64,000 bases of DNA from JAJPHW01 sp963771505 (GTDB lineage Bacteria; Acidobacteriota; Terriglobia; Terriglobales; Acidobacteriaceae), in NCBI GenBank assembly GCA_963771505.1, contig CAVYTO010000006.1, forward strand, positions 496,001 to 560,000, given 5' to 3'. Below, piece by piece: positions 33,085-44,100 of the stretch (its first letter is position 1; each line of letters opens with the position of its first letter). Below the pieces are notes generated by a model. The model saw only the letters and a program-made list of their open reading frames with translations, searched no databases and was not told the DNA's origin. The position numbers and the translations under genes are program-made.

Positions 33085-34275
33085 GTGCGTAAATACTTTC
33101 AAACTCCGGTGCCATCGGCCGCCCCTGATACGATTTCGGGCGCGGTTGTCCCTGCGCAGTTTGCGATCGGCAACGTCGAAATCTCTCCTGCGACCGTGCT
33201 CGCGCCGATGGCTGGCGTCACGGATACGGTCTTCCGGCGCTTCATTCGTAACCTTGGCGGATGCGGCCTCATCATGACCGAGTTCACTTCGGCGGACGGC
33301 GTGTTGCGCAAGAAAGACCAGAAGGCTAAACGCTACCTGCATTTTTACGAAGACGAGCACCCGATTTCGGCGCAGCTTTTCGGCAGCAACCCTGAAGTGA
33401 TGGCGGAAGCCGCAAAGATGGTTGAGGGCCTCGGATTCGACATTGTCGACTTGAACCTCGGCTGTCCGGCAAAGAAAGTTGTGAAATGCAACGGGGGATC
33501 AGGCCTATTGCGCGACTTGCCCGCGATTGGCAAGATTTTCGAAGCCGTCCGCGCAGCTGTGACGATCCCTTTCACCGTGAAATTTCGCGCAGGATGGAGT
33601 GACGAAGAAATCGTCTGCGTCGAGTTGGCGAAGATGGCGGAAAACTGTGGCCTGGCCGCGGTCGCTCTGCACGCCCGTACTCGCGAACAGGGTTACAGCG
33701 GCAACGCCCGTTGGGATTGGATTGCCGCCGTCAAGCAAGCCGTGAAAATTCCCGTCATCGGCAACGGCGACATTCGCACGCCAGAGGACGCCTGCGCGAT
33801 GGTGGCGCAAACCGGTTGCGACGCGGTGATGATCGGCCGCACCGCGCCGTCGAATCCCTGGATCTTTCGCCAGATCGCGCAGTATTGCGGGCATGATTAT
33901 AGTCACGTGGGGACAGAAGTTCACGGCAGCCACAGCATCGAACGGGAAGTGCCCGACTTCAGTCGTGGCGAACGCGCCGCCTATCGCGTGAACGAATCGG
34001 ATGCCCAGCGCGGCCACTTCGATCAGCCCACAGAAGCCGACCGCTATCAGATGATTCGCACGTATTTCGCCATGCTGATTGAAGAGGAACTCCCCGACGC
34101 AGAAGGCAAGATGAAGCAGTTCGCCTCTTGGTTCACGCATGGCGTCCCGGGCGGCGCGGGGTTACGGAAAGCAATTTACGAGTCTAAAAGCGCTCCGGAT
34201 ATTCTTAGCCGCGTGGAGGAGTTCTTCGAAGCGAGACTGGAACTGTGTGGTGCGGGTGCCTCGCCAGCGTCATAG
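33085..34275 (+). CDS. dusB: tRNA-dihydrouridine synthase
   Basis: This 396-residue FMN enzyme reduces uridine to dihydrouridine in tRNA with NADPH. It starts at GTG 33085. Dus features are LAPMAGVTDTVFRRF, MTEFTSADGV, AQLFGSNPEVMAEAA, DLNLGCPAKKVVKCNGGSGL (catalytic Cys), VKFRAGWSDEE, ALHARTREQGYSG, PVIGNGDIRTPEDA and MIGRTAPSNPWIF. A hydrophilic insert of about 45 residues (YSHVGTEVHGSHSIEREVPD onward) interrupts the region before the C-terminal tRNA-binding helices (YFAMLIEEELPDAEGKMKQF), which is not usual for DusB. The subfamily is assigned by general resemblance. Confidence 0.92.
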   Translation: MRKYFQTPVPSAAPDTISGAVVPAQFAIGNVEISPATVLAPMAGVTDTVFRRFIRNLGGCGLIMTEFTSADGVLRKKDQKAKRYLHFYEDEHPISAQLFGSNPEVMAEAAKMVEGLGFDIVDLNLGCPAKKVVKCNGGSGLLRDLPAIGKIFEAVRAAVTIPFTVKFRAGWSDEEIVCVELAKMAENCGLAAVALHARTREQGYSGNARWDWIAAVKQAVKIPVIGNGDIRTPEDACAMVAQTGCDAVMIGRTAPSNPWIFRQIAQYCGHDYSHVGTEVHGSHSIEREVPDFSRGERAAYRVNESDAQRGHFDQPTEADRYQMIRTYFAMLIEEELPDAEGKMKQFASWFTHGVPGGAGLRKAIYESKSAPDILSRVEEFFEARLELCGAGASPAS

Positions 34276-34351
34276 CGGTTTGAACTGCCAAACTATGCTC
34301 TTGCATCCGTAATGCTCCACGTCTCGCTCTTCACAGCCCTTATATCGTCAG

Positions 34352-35179
34352 TTACTCGGGCTTCCTTAACCCCAGCTTCCCCTTCTCATCCTTCTCCAAG
34401 CAGGCCCAGGGGATTGCGGGATCGTGGGTGAACATGGTCAGCCATTTTTCTGGCAGGGCTTGAGCATAATAGCGCTTGCGGCTTTCGATGGTTTCTACAG
34501 GATAGAGGTCATACGCCATCACCCAGTTCAGCTCAATGTGCGCCGAAGTTGGAATCAGGTCGGAGATGTAGCAAGCAGTCTTTCCGCCGCTTTGCAAAAT
34601 AATGGCTTGCATGTCGCGGGTGTGGCCGGGATAGACACGCACTGAAACGCCGGGAACAATTTCCTGGTCGCCGCGCAGCAGCGTCATCTGTCCGCTCTCG
34701 ACCAGCGGATCGTAATTTTCCGTCAAATAGCTCGGCGAGTCGCGCTGATTCTGGTGCGCGTGTTCCCACTCGCCGTGTTGCGCATAGTATTTTGCCCTGG
34801 GAAAAGTCGCGCGGATGTTGGCGCCTTGCCTGACTGTGTTCCATCCGCAATGATCGAAATGCAAATGACTATTAATGACAATGTCGATGTCATCAGGCGC
34901 GATTCCGGCAGCGGAGAGGCTATCGATCAATTCCGCGGGCTGCCCGTAAAACTTCGCCATCTTCTCTGACAGCTTATTGCCGATCCCAGTTTCAATCAGG
35001 ATTGTTTTTTCGCCGGTACGTACGACAACGGAATTCAATCCGGTGAGGACGAGATTTTTTTCATTGGATGGGGCTTTACGTTCCCACAGAAGTTTGGGGA
35101 CGACGCCGAAAAATCCGCCACCGTCGAGGTAGTAATTGCCGTCGGAAACGGCGGTGAGTTCGAAGTCGCCAAGGTTCAT
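34352..35179 (-). CDS. MBL-fold metallohydrolase (AHL-lactonase-like group)
   Basis: This 275-residue metallo-beta-lactamase-fold protein has its main metal motif NSHLHFDHCGWNTV near residue 104. Further ligands are visible in VYPGHTRDMQAIIL and YISDLIPTSAHIEL, and the final one in MFTHDPAIPWA. This HLHFDHCG group includes N-acyl-homoserine lactonases and methyl-parathion hydrolases. Without the substrate loop, an assignment to quorum quenching is not justified. There is no signal peptide. It is monocistronic and starts at ATG 35179; it is followed on the minus strand by a gap to the next gene. Confidence 0.88.
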   Translation of the reverse strand: MNLGDFELTAVSDGNYYLDGGGFFGVVPKLLWERKAPSNEKNLVLTGLNSVVVRTGEKTILIETGIGNKLSEKMAKFYGQPAELIDSLSAAGIAPDDIDIVINSHLHFDHCGWNTVRQGANIRATFPRAKYYAQHGEWEHAHQNQRDSPSYLTENYDPLVESGQMTLLRGDQEIVPGVSVRVYPGHTRDMQAIILQSGGKTACYISDLIPTSAHIELNWVMAYDLYPVETIESRKRYYAQALPEKWLTMFTHDPAIPWACLEKDEKGKLGLRKPE

Positions 35180-35261
35180 TCGTTCCTCTTACGCGGCTGA
35201 GAGCAGATTTCTTGTTTCACTCGAAATGAAACTTTATGAAGAAATTTCTTGTATCGACCGC

Positions 35262-37505
35262 CTACTTCAGCTCCCGCTCAAAGTGATTTTCGATCAAGTG
35301 GAACAAATGCGTGTTCGCCGCGACGCCTGAAATTCCGTGGGTCATGTTCGGATAGATCATGAAGTCGAACTGCTTCCCTGCTTTGATCAGTTCGTCCGCC
35401 ATTTGCACGCTGTTTTGGAAATGCACGTTGTCATCGCTCGTGCCGTGGACCAGCAACAGCGATCCATGCAGGCGGGAAGCGGCTTTCGGAAGCGTGTCGT
35501 CGTAGGCTTTGGCATTGTCTTTTGGCAATCCCATGTATCGTTCGGTGTAAATGGAATCGTAATTGTGCCAATCGGTGACCGGAGCACCCGACACGCCAGC
35601 TTTGAACGCGTCCGAATGGGTCATGGCATAGAGCGTCATTGAGCCGCCATAGCTCCATCCGAAGATGCCGACGCGGGCGCGGTCGAGTTGCGGCACTTCT
35701 TCAAACAATTGATCGAGCGCGGTGAGCTGATCTTTCAATTCAATCGCCCCGAACTGGTGCCGGATGACGGTTTGGAATTTCCGATCGCGCCCCGGAGTTC
35801 CGCGATTATCAACGGTGAATACCGCGAAGCCCTTCTGCGCGAGAATCTGGTCGAACAATGTGCCGGGGTTCCAGCCGTTCAGTACGGTTTGCCCGGCCGG
35901 GCCGCCATATATATTGACGATCAGCGGTACGCGAGCATTGCTGTTTCCCGCGGCGGGCAATAAAAGTTCGCCATAGAGGGTCGTCCCGTCGTCTGCTTTA
36001 AATTCAAGTTCCTTCGGAGGCAGCAGGCCGTATTCCGTCAGATCGCGCGCCTGCCAAACTTTCTGGCAAGCTCCGCCTGCCGAAGCGCAAAACGCAACTA
36101 CGGGCGGTTTCAGGGTTGATGAAAAGCTGTCGGTGTAGTGTTTGCCGTCATCGGAAAAGTTGGAGTCGTGCGTTCCATCGCCCTGGCTGACCTGGGTCAT
36201 CGCCGATCCGTCGAGCTTTACCGAATAAATCTGCTCTTGCCGCGGATCGCCCTTGTTGCAGGAAAAATAAACCTCGCCGGCTGCGTCATCCACCGCCTTC
36301 AGAGCAAGCACCTCGAAATTGCCTTCGGTGAGCTGTTTTTCCATCTTGGCGTCCGCCGCCAAGGGATTCTGCTTATCGAAGCTGTAAAGATAAAAATGAC
36401 TGTTCCCGCTTCTCCAACTCGACCATAAGAAGCGGTCGCCAGATTTTAAGATTTTGAAATCGTCATTCACTTTCACCCAACACTCCGGGCAATTCTCGGT
36501 GAGCACCTTGCGCGATTTTCCCGAGCGCACGTCCACAAAATACAAGTCCATCGTGTCTTGATTGCGGTTCAGGACTTCGGCCCACAGAAATCCGTCGCCT
36601 GCCCAGCCAAAGCGCGGAACGTAAGTGTCGGCATCCGCGGTCAGGGTCAACCATTTCGGTTTGCCGCCTTTCGCCTCAATCACACCCAGGCGAACTTCTG
36701 GGTTGGGGTCGCCCGGCTGTGGATACTTCTCCATATCCACGGTCGAATGTACCGGCATCCAGTTCGTGATCGGATACGCTGGAACTCGCGTTTCGTTCGT
36801 CTGCAAGAACGCGATCCGCTTTCCGTCGGGCGACCAGAAATAATTGCTGCGGACTGCAAGCTCTTCAGCGTAGACCCAGTCGACTTCGCCATTCAAAATA
36901 TTTCCGTCCTTGTCGGCGGTAAGTTCACGCTCGGCATTCTGCGCCACATCACGCACGAAAAGATTATGTTTACGCACATAAGCCAGGTGCGAACCGTCGG
37001 GCGAAAACTTCGGATCTTCGCTGGGCTCGGCTGCGGAAGTAAGCTGTACTCCGAGACCCTTATCCAGTCCGTAAAGCCAGAGCTGGCCTTGCGAATCGAA
37101 CAGCAAGCTCTTCGAGTCTGGTGCCCATACATAGGCGGCAACGTGATATCGAGTGACACGTTCCTTCTCGCGTTCGTCCTTAATGGCGCTGGTGGGCGGG
37201 GCCAGCGTTCCCAGTTTGCTCTCGCTGACCAGGACTTTCTTCTCGCCAGTCGCGGCATCCATGTACCACAACTCGCCGTGCTCCCCGGCATCGTCGCGTT
37301 GCACAAATGACAGCTTGCTGTTGTCAGGACTCCACTTCAAGTCTTCCGGTCCGCGTCCGGTCACGCTACCTTCCGCGAAAACCGCTTCGATGGTGAGCGG
37401 CTTGGCTCCTGCCGTTTGCGCCAGGGAAGTTGGAATCGAGCCGAGCGACAGCGCGATCGATGCGAAAAGAATTGAACCGAATTGAACTCTAAGCGATGGC
37501 TTCAC
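35262..37505 (-). CDS. exported S9 family (DPP-IV-like) peptidase
   Basis: This 747-residue serine peptidase starts at GTG 37505, where CGGAGATA lies upstream, and opens onto a signal peptide (FGSILFASIALSLGSIP). The frame is open to 37796 but the extra part is not needed. The first 480 residues form a beta-propeller (DPPIV N-terminal domain), with blades such as KWSPDNSKLSF and FSPDGSHLAYVRK. The alpha/beta hydrolase domain shows PLIVNIYGGPAGQTV, the nucleophile in GIFGWSYGGSMTLYA, Asp in GTSDDNVHFQNS and His in MTHGISG. It removes dipeptides after Pro or Ala in the periplasm. It probably works with the peptidases at the start of the window. Confidence 0.95.
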   Translation of the reverse strand: MKPSLRVQFGSILFASIALSLGSIPTSLAQTAGAKPLTIEAVFAEGSVTGRGPEDLKWSPDNSKLSFVQRDDAGEHGELWYMDAATGEKKVLVSESKLGTLAPPTSAIKDEREKERVTRYHVAAYVWAPDSKSLLFDSQGQLWLYGLDKGLGVQLTSAAEPSEDPKFSPDGSHLAYVRKHNLFVRDVAQNAERELTADKDGNILNGEVDWVYAEELAVRSNYFWSPDGKRIAFLQTNETRVPAYPITNWMPVHSTVDMEKYPQPGDPNPEVRLGVIEAKGGKPKWLTLTADADTYVPRFGWAGDGFLWAEVLNRNQDTMDLYFVDVRSGKSRKVLTENCPECWVKVNDDFKILKSGDRFLWSSWRSGNSHFYLYSFDKQNPLAADAKMEKQLTEGNFEVLALKAVDDAAGEVYFSCNKGDPRQEQIYSVKLDGSAMTQVSQGDGTHDSNFSDDGKHYTDSFSSTLKPPVVAFCASAGGACQKVWQARDLTEYGLLPPKELEFKADDGTTLYGELLLPAAGNSNARVPLIVNIYGGPAGQTVLNGWNPGTLFDQILAQKGFAVFTVDNRGTPGRDRKFQTVIRHQFGAIELKDQLTALDQLFEEVPQLDRARVGIFGWSYGGSMTLYAMTHSDAFKAGVSGAPVTDWHNYDSIYTERYMGLPKDNAKAYDDTLPKAASRLHGSLLLVHGTSDDNVHFQNSVQMADELIKAGKQFDFMIYPNMTHGISGVAANTHLFHLIENHFERELK

Positions 37506-37623
37506 GAAAATATCTCCGTACTTCGGGCTGCATGGGGAAACATTGAAGTTTACACCGCCCCGCGCAAGGTCGCGCCCGAATCTTGAATTAGGTATGATTG
37601 GTGGTCGCGTTACCCGGTCTTCA

Positions 37624-38688
37624 ATGCGCATAAAAAAACGTCTCCCGTTGGTTTTCGGGGTGCTGGCGGTCCTCGCAATCCTTGTGATTGCGGTCATTCT
37701 ACGGAAACATGCGCCACCTGAGCCGGCCCGCCTGCTCCCCAGCGCGGATGGCTTTGTATACGTCAACGTCGGCTGGCTGCGGCGGCGAAGTTTCACCGGC
37801 GATTTGCCGCCTGTCTCGCACGATCCGGAATACGATCAATTCATCGCCGCCACGGGATTTGAATTCGAGCGCGATCTCGACACTGCGGCGCTGGCAATCC
37901 ACTATCCCGCGACAATCGATCCGAAGGCAGCCAGCGGCGACGCCTCCGCTCCTGCGCGATTTACCGAGGTGCTCACCGGCAGAATCGATGGGGGACGGGT
38001 CTCTGCTTACTTGCGAAAGCAATCCAGCCAGGTCGATGTCTACAACTCGACCGACATTTACAACATTCCGCTGGAAGGAAGAACGCTTCGCGTCGCTTTG
38101 CTGGGCGTGGACACGGTTGCTGCGTCCAATCATCCCGACCCGCAAGTGATTCGGGGGATCATCGATCGCTCGCGAAAATTGGCGTCGCCGTTCGGGGGCC
38201 CGTCGCTTCTTCGCCAATATTTCAAGCACGTGCCGCTGGCGAGCCTTGGATGGGGAATCTTTCGCGCGGATGCGCCGTCAAGCGTGTCTACCAGTTCGGC
38301 CCTCGCTTCTCCGTTGAATTGGTCGTTTATTTTCGACAAGCCTGCCGTGGTGGTCGCGTCTGTGCGCTATCTGGGAAGCTTGCATTTGCGGGCTGTGGCC
38401 TACACCGAAAGCGACGCCGACGCCGCCCACGTCGCCGGCCAACTCGAAGCGTTCTTGAATATCTTCCGCTCGGCGGAAATCTCCCTAGGTGCGTCTGGCC
38501 CTGACCCCGATGTGAAAGCCCTCTTTGACAGCTTGCAGGTTGAGCAGCGGGGCAGCCGCGCCGAGCTTTCCGCGAATTTGCCCCCGCCGCTCTTGCGCAA
38601 ACTGGTGGCAGAAGCTCCTTCGTCCGTGGTTGCGCCGCCGGTAACGCCAGCGCCAGCCAGTCCGACAGTCAGCAAACCGAAGCGATAA
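37624..38688 (+). CDS. membrane-anchored protein of unknown function
   Basis: The family is not recognised. The ATG at 37624 is chosen because the signal/anchor (LPLVFGVLAVLAILVIAVIL) follows at once; the frame opens at 37543 and an ATG at 37594 is also possible. The 354-residue protein has one N-terminal hydrophobic helix and a long periplasmic part: LLPSADGFVYVNVGWLRRRS near residue 45, VALLGVDTVAASNHPDPQ near 165, and a Pro/Ala-rich tail (APPVTPAPASPTVSKPKR). The ADGFVYVNVG pattern is like DUF-type acidobacterial proteins that follow Oar or peptidase genes. Divergent from the DPP-IV gene. Confidence 0.6.
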   Translation: MRIKKRLPLVFGVLAVLAILVIAVILRKHAPPEPARLLPSADGFVYVNVGWLRRRSFTGDLPPVSHDPEYDQFIAATGFEFERDLDTAALAIHYPATIDPKAASGDASAPARFTEVLTGRIDGGRVSAYLRKQSSQVDVYNSTDIYNIPLEGRTLRVALLGVDTVAASNHPDPQVIRGIIDRSRKLASPFGGPSLLRQYFKHVPLASLGWGIFRADAPSSVSTSSALASPLNWSFIFDKPAVVVASVRYLGSLHLRAVAYTESDADAAHVAGQLEAFLNIFRSAEISLGASGPDPDVKALFDSLQVEQRGSRAELSANLPPPLLRKLVAEAPSSVVAPPVTPAPASPTVSKPKR

Positions 38689-38803
38689 TTTAGTGATATT
38701 GCGAACTACCGCGGTATTCAATTCCATCGAGTGCCTTTAACATAGTCACTCAGGCGACTCTCGCAATCTCGTTGCGAAGAGGGTACGCCGTAGGAGGTTT
38801 CTC

Positions 38804-39517
38804 ATGGATCGGACCCGCTTGCATCGCTGCCTCACTCTGATCTTCGCGCTGACGTCGCTACTTCAGTTTGCTGACGCCCAGACTTCGGCAAAGAAAGACA
38901 CAAAGCCCGCGCTACCGACGACGAAAGAACTCGTTGTCAACGGGCACGGCGTGGACGCTGGAGTGTTGCAGATCGACGGACATTCTTATGTCGACATGGA
39001 AGCATTCGCTCAAGCGACGGGCGCGTCGATTAGCGTGGAAAGCTCGCGCATCGTAATGACCTTGCCGGTCGCAGCCCCGACAGCGCAAGCGCCCGCACGA
39101 ACTTCCGGACTATCTCGCGCATTTGCGCAGGCAGGAATCGCGTCGGTTTCCGATATGCGGGAATGGCGCGGCGGAATCGCTTCCGTCATTCGTTTCGGGG
39201 TGGCGGCGGGAAACTGGCTTGGCCCTTGGCTTCAGGATTATCAGGTGCGCGCGCAGAAGAGCTATGACCAGGCTGCGCTCGCCGCAAAAACGCCAGCGGA
39301 CCGAAAGGCGACGGAGTTGTTGCGCAATGAGCTGACCAACGTCAAGCAGTGGGACACGCAGACCCAGGCCGCAATTCAGTCGTTGAATGCGGAACCAGCG
39401 GTCAATCCCAGCGCAACGGATAACGATCCGCTGCGAATTAAGATCGCGGATTGCAGTTCATTTCTGGCGTCGATGTTGGTAAGCGGAGAGTTCGCGGACA
39501 ACGCCAATTGTCACTAG
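38804..39517 (+). CDS. exported protein with copper-amine-oxidase-N-like stalk domain
   Basis: This 237-residue secreted protein has a strong Shine-Dalgarno sequence (AGGAGG six bases before the ATG at 38804) and a signal peptide (LTLIFALTSLLQFADAQ). Residues about 40-90 (KELVVNGHGVDAGVLQIDGH, SYVDMEAFAQATGASISVES) resemble the copper-amine-oxidase N-terminal/stalk domain found in many exported proteins. The remainder is helical (SLSRAFAQAG..., NELTNVKQWDTQTQAAIQSL) with one cysteine pair near the end (ADCSSF and NANCH). No enzymatic motif is seen. It may be a surface or cell-wall structural protein; function unknown. Confidence 0.7.
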   Translation: MDRTRLHRCLTLIFALTSLLQFADAQTSAKKDTKPALPTTKELVVNGHGVDAGVLQIDGHSYVDMEAFAQATGASISVESSRIVMTLPVAAPTAQAPARTSGLSRAFAQAGIASVSDMREWRGGIASVIRFGVAAGNWLGPWLQDYQVRAQKSYDQAALAAKTPADRKATELLRNELTNVKQWDTQTQAAIQSLNAEPAVNPSATDNDPLRIKIADCSSFLASMLVSGEFADNANCH

Positions 39518-39525
39518 ACTTCCGT

Positions 39526-41112
39526 CTATGTCTTCACGCCAACAGACTTTGCTTGAGTGAAAAGAAACAAGTAGTCGGGACCGCCGGCTTTCGAGTCTGT
39601 CCCTGACATATTGAATCCGCCGAAAGGATGCGCGCCGACCATCGCGCCGGTGCATTTCCGATTGATGTAGAGATTGCCTACATGGAATTCCCGGATCGCG
39701 CGATCGATCTTTTCCTGCGACTTGCTGTAGACCGCTCCAGTCAGTCCAAACTCTGTATCGTTGGCAATTTCAAGCGCATGGTCGAAATTCTTCGACTTAA
39801 TCACCGCCAACACCGGGCCAAATATTTCTTCCTGCTCTAACTTCGATTTCGCAGGAATGTCGGCGATGACGGTCGGCTGCAAGAAATAGCCGTCACCTTC
39901 CACTCGCGCGCCTCCGGTGAGTAAGCGGCCGTCTTTCTTTCCCTGCTCGATGTATTCAAGGATCGATTTCATAGAACCTTCGTTGATCACCGCGCCCATG
40001 TTGGGGTTTTCTGTTGGATCTCCGATTGTGATCTTCTCAACCCTCGTCTTGAGCTTTTGCAGGAAGCTGTCATAAATGCGCTCGTCAATGATCGCGCGCG
40101 AACACGCGGAGCATTTCTGGCCTTGAAAGCCGAACGCCGCCTGAGCAACGCCTTCCACAGCAACGTCAACATCGGCGTCGGCGTCGACGATGATGGCGTC
40201 TTTGCCGCCCATTTCCAGGACGGTTCGCTTAATCCATATTTGTCCTGGCGCTTGAGTGGCCGCACTTTTGTTGATGTGCAGCCCCACTTCGCGCGATCCG
40301 GTGAAGGCCACATATCTGGTTTTCGGATGGGCGACGATCGCGTCGCCAAAACTCGCGCCTGCTCCCGGGCAGAAATTGACCACGCCGTCCGGCAGTCCGA
40401 CCTCTTCGAGCAATTCCATAAATTTCGCCGCGATGGTGGGAGAATCGCTGGATGGCTTGAGGATGACGGTGTTGCCGCAGACAATCGAGGCCAGAGTCAT
40501 GCCCGCCATGATCGCGCAGGGGAAATTCCACGGCGGAATCACTACGCCCACTCCGAGAGGAATGTAAAAGAGATGATCGTGCTCTCCCGGCAATTGCACC
40601 GGGGTTTGCGCCTTTGACAGGCGCAAAGCTTCGCGAGCGTAGAACTCGCAGAAATCGATGGTTTCGGCGAGGTCCCCATCGGCTTCAGCCCAGTTCTTGC
40701 TCACTTCAAAAACCAGCCATGCGCTAAACTCAAATTTCCGTTCGCGAATCAGATCTGCCGCGCGAAAAAGCAGGCTGGCACGCTCTTCCATTGGCCTCCG
40801 GCTCCAGGTCTCAAAAGCTTTTAACGCCGCCGACATCGCCGGTTCTACGTGCTCCCTGCCGGCTTTCTGGTGCAGGCCCACCACCTGCGACGGCTTCGCG
40901 GGATTGAGCGACTTGATCTTTCCCTCGGTCTTTTGGCGTTTGCCGCCGATGATCAGGTCGTATTCGCGGCCGAGTTGCCCGCGGACTTTATCGATTGCGG
41001 CGCGCATCTTGCGCGCGTTTTCCTCTTTGCTGAAATCGACAAAGGGTTCATTTACGAATGGGCCGGCATGAATGCTGATCTGGGGACGCGTGGGGGCTTC
41101 AAGAGTTGGCAT
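39526..41112 (-). CDS. pruA: L-glutamate gamma-semialdehyde dehydrogenase
   Basis: This 528-residue aldehyde dehydrogenase oxidises glutamate semialdehyde (from proline via pyrroline-5-carboxylate) to glutamate with NAD. The start is ATG 41112, five bases after GAGGT; the frame opens at 41157. Family blocks are IPLGVGVVIPPWNFPCAIM, GNTVILKPSSDSPTIAA, FTGSREVGLHI, LEMGGKDAIIVDAD (Glu of the active site region), FQGQKCSACSR (catalytic Cys) and QEEIFGPVLAV. The sequence ends in HPFGGFNMSGTDSKAGGPDY, a P5CDH hallmark (SGTDSKAGG). A proline dehydrogenase partner is not in the window. Confidence 0.95.
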   Translation of the reverse strand: MPTLEAPTRPQISIHAGPFVNEPFVDFSKEENARKMRAAIDKVRGQLGREYDLIIGGKRQKTEGKIKSLNPAKPSQVVGLHQKAGREHVEPAMSAALKAFETWSRRPMEERASLLFRAADLIRERKFEFSAWLVFEVSKNWAEADGDLAETIDFCEFYAREALRLSKAQTPVQLPGEHDHLFYIPLGVGVVIPPWNFPCAIMAGMTLASIVCGNTVILKPSSDSPTIAAKFMELLEEVGLPDGVVNFCPGAGASFGDAIVAHPKTRYVAFTGSREVGLHINKSAATQAPGQIWIKRTVLEMGGKDAIIVDADADVDVAVEGVAQAAFGFQGQKCSACSRAIIDERIYDSFLQKLKTRVEKITIGDPTENPNMGAVINEGSMKSILEYIEQGKKDGRLLTGGARVEGDGYFLQPTVIADIPAKSKLEQEEIFGPVLAVIKSKNFDHALEIANDTEFGLTGAVYSKSQEKIDRAIREFHVGNLYINRKCTGAMVGAHPFGGFNMSGTDSKAGGPDYLFLFTQAKSVGVKT

Positions 41113-41180
41113 AATGACCTCGGTTTTTTGATGCTTTTGACCTGAAGGAAGGAACACAGAAATTGTAGCACCGGCCGACG

Positions 41181-44100
41181 CTACGGCGTTTTGACCGCTT
41201 CTTCACGCGGTTGGTGGGTCATGGCTGCGGTGCGCTCGAGCTTGTCCCAGGCAAAACTTCCACCTTGAATTGCCCGCATCACTGTCTTGAACAGCACTGC
41301 CGAAAACACTTGCCGGTAGGCGAATCGCTGTAGCCATACCTGGCTTAACAGCCAACCATCTTCGCGGGCCTCGGGTTGTCGGCGTTCCAATGCGAAAGCG
41401 ACCGCCGAAGTAACGAAGTCGATGACAAGAAAAGTGGCGAAAAAAGCGACCAGACGCCTGAAACTTGCCGGGTCAGTCGAGTCTGGATGAAAATATTTCT
41501 GCACGAAATAAGAAATCGCGCCCACGACAAACATGATGTCAATGAACGGCGAGACCAGCGGAAGCAAAATCTGAAACACAACAATGTTCGGCAGCGCCAC
41601 CCAGCCCAGCGCTCCGCTGCGGGCGAAAGCTCCGCGATGTTTCCAGACGGCTTGCAGAATGCCGAACGACCAGCGGAACCTCTGCCTCATCAGGCCGTTC
41701 GCGTTGGTGGGAGCTTCTGTGTAGGCCAGTGCGAGATCCTCATATTCCACACGATAACCGAGCCGCAGGATCGCCATGGTCAGGTCCGCGTCTTCAGCAA
41801 CGGTGTCGGTGTGGTAGCCGCCCGCTTCGCGAACGGCTGCGATTCTCCAGGCCCCGATTGCGCCGGGCACGACGCTGACCGCTCCCAGCGTATTCAGCGC
41901 GCGGCGTTCGAAATTTTGGCTGGTGATGTATTCCAGGGCCTGCCACCGCGTCCATAGATTCACACGATTGCCGACTTTGGCGTTGCCGGCAACGGCTCCA
42001 ACTTTCGGGTCAATAAAATGTGGAACGAGTCGCGAGACAGCGTCCGGTGCAATCACCGTGTCGGCATCGATTCCTACAAAAATTTCTTCGTCCGAAAGAC
42101 GTTCCAATCCAAAATTCAACGCCTCGGCTTTACCGGAATTCGGCTTCGTGAGGATCAACACTTCTCCGGAGCGTTGCTCTTCCCGGAACTCTGCGCGGGC
42201 AACATCGAGCGTGCCGTCGGTCGAGCCATCGTCAATCACGATCACGCGCATGTTCGGATACTTCAATGCGAGCACCGAACGAATCGTCCTCTCGATCACC
42301 TTTTCTTCGTTGTAAGCAGGCACGAGCACAGCAACTTTAGGTGCGAAGCTTGTCGAAACCGGACCTCCAACTTCGATGTGGTGCGGCGTGCGGAAACGGT
42401 CGTAAATCGCGAAGACACCAATGAAAAGCAGACGCCCAGTCATAAGCACGTCGCCCAAGAGAAAAACCCACATGATGAAAGCGGAGCTGGCGTCAAACAG
42501 CCAAAAACCGAACAGGGTCAGCCGCGCCGCCCACCGCTCATCGGTAGGAATCGGCGGCATCACATCGGCCATGGATTTCCCCAAAAGCTGATGGACGGGA
42601 ACGATCTGTAGTCCTTTTGCCCGCGCCGCCTCGATGATCATGGGCACGGCCAACGCCGTCTGGCTGCGGTTGCCGCCGCCGTCGTGCATAAGAATGATGC
42701 TTCCGCAGAACCGGTCGTTGGGGGCGCATGGGGGTAAGTGTTCAATTACGCGGTCGGCAATAACCTTCGCTGTTGGCCGCGGATCGTTCCGCCAGTCGTT
42801 AGGATCGATTTTGTCGCCGATGGTTACATAGCCCATGTCCTGGGTGAACTCGAGCGGACGAACCTGGTCTTCGGTGTCGGGCTCGGCGTCGATCGAATAC
42901 GGCGGGCGAAACAAAATTGTGCGTAGCCCTAAACGGCTGGCAAACAATTTTTCCGTGAGGTTTAGTTCGAGTTGCATGTAGCGCCCGGAGAGGTTGCTGA
43001 TGTCCGGGTGGGTGAAGGTGTGATTGCCGATTTCGTGGCCTTCGCGGACGATGCGCGAAGCGATCGATCCGAATTTATCGGCCTGGATTCCGATCAGGAA
43101 GAAGGTGGCCGGCGCATGTTCTTTCTTCAGCGAATCCAAAATTTTGGGCGTCCACTCAGGATCGGGCCCGTCATCGAAGGTCAAGGCCACAGCGCCGGGA
43201 TTGTAGCCATAGCGGCCCACGCGGTAGTTCTGCGGCAAGTTATCAAAATTTTCGTCAGTAATCAGGTTCGAGGAAGCGTCCACAGTGAGTGCCCGTTGTC
43301 CGTCGGCCGGACGCGCCTCGATGCGAAGGATTTCCCCCTGCCCTTCCATGTCAACATCCTGGCCCGGGGGGACGTCTTTTAATTTGTCGGTCGCTGCTGC
43401 TTCGCCCGGCACGTCCCAAACCTTCCAGATCGAGCGGTCTTCGGACCCCAACCTCCACAGCGCGAAAGTTTGTATTCCCAGGTTTTGTGCCGCGCGCATT
43501 TCATTCAGCGAGGTGACCGCATCCAGAAACCAGACGTCGTGGCGCAGGTCGTGCTCGTCGGAATACTCGATGTGAGGGTTGCTGCTGTCGCTGTCGAAAT
43601 CAACATCGGCTTCCGAGTCGCGCGCCGTGGACCACGCGTCTTGCACCGAGACGTTGAAATTTTTCACTTCGGGCGGGAGCGCACCGGTTTTGGGTTTAGT
43701 TACCCAGTCGTATCCATAATTCGCGATCGCGCAGATCAGCTTGTCGAGCGGAATTGCTTTTTTCGCCGCCACCAAGTTGGCTGTAAACCATTCCTGTCCG
43801 GCGACCGGGCCCGGTTCGTGCTCGGGATCGTGCTGGTCGTAATTCATCAGCACAACCCCGTCGACTGCCGCAGCCACTGCGCCGTAAGGATATTCTTTGG
43901 TATTCGCGGGAGCGCTGACGTAGAGCTTCATTCCCTTAGCATGCAAATCAGACGCTACTTCGCCCAAAAGCTTCACGTACGAGGGATAGGCGGAGACGGG
44001 ATAATCTTCGAAATCCATCATCAAGCCGCGATATTTGTCGCTGGCAAGAAACTGGCCGATCTGTTGCCGGAAATGAAAACGCGCGGAGGCGTTTTGCAGA

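Noticed and set aside
38700..38803. Possible tRNA or small RNA in the gap before the copper-amine-oxidase-like gene
   Set aside because: No cloverleaf arms or CCA end could be drawn; only a strong Shine-Dalgarno sequence was found.
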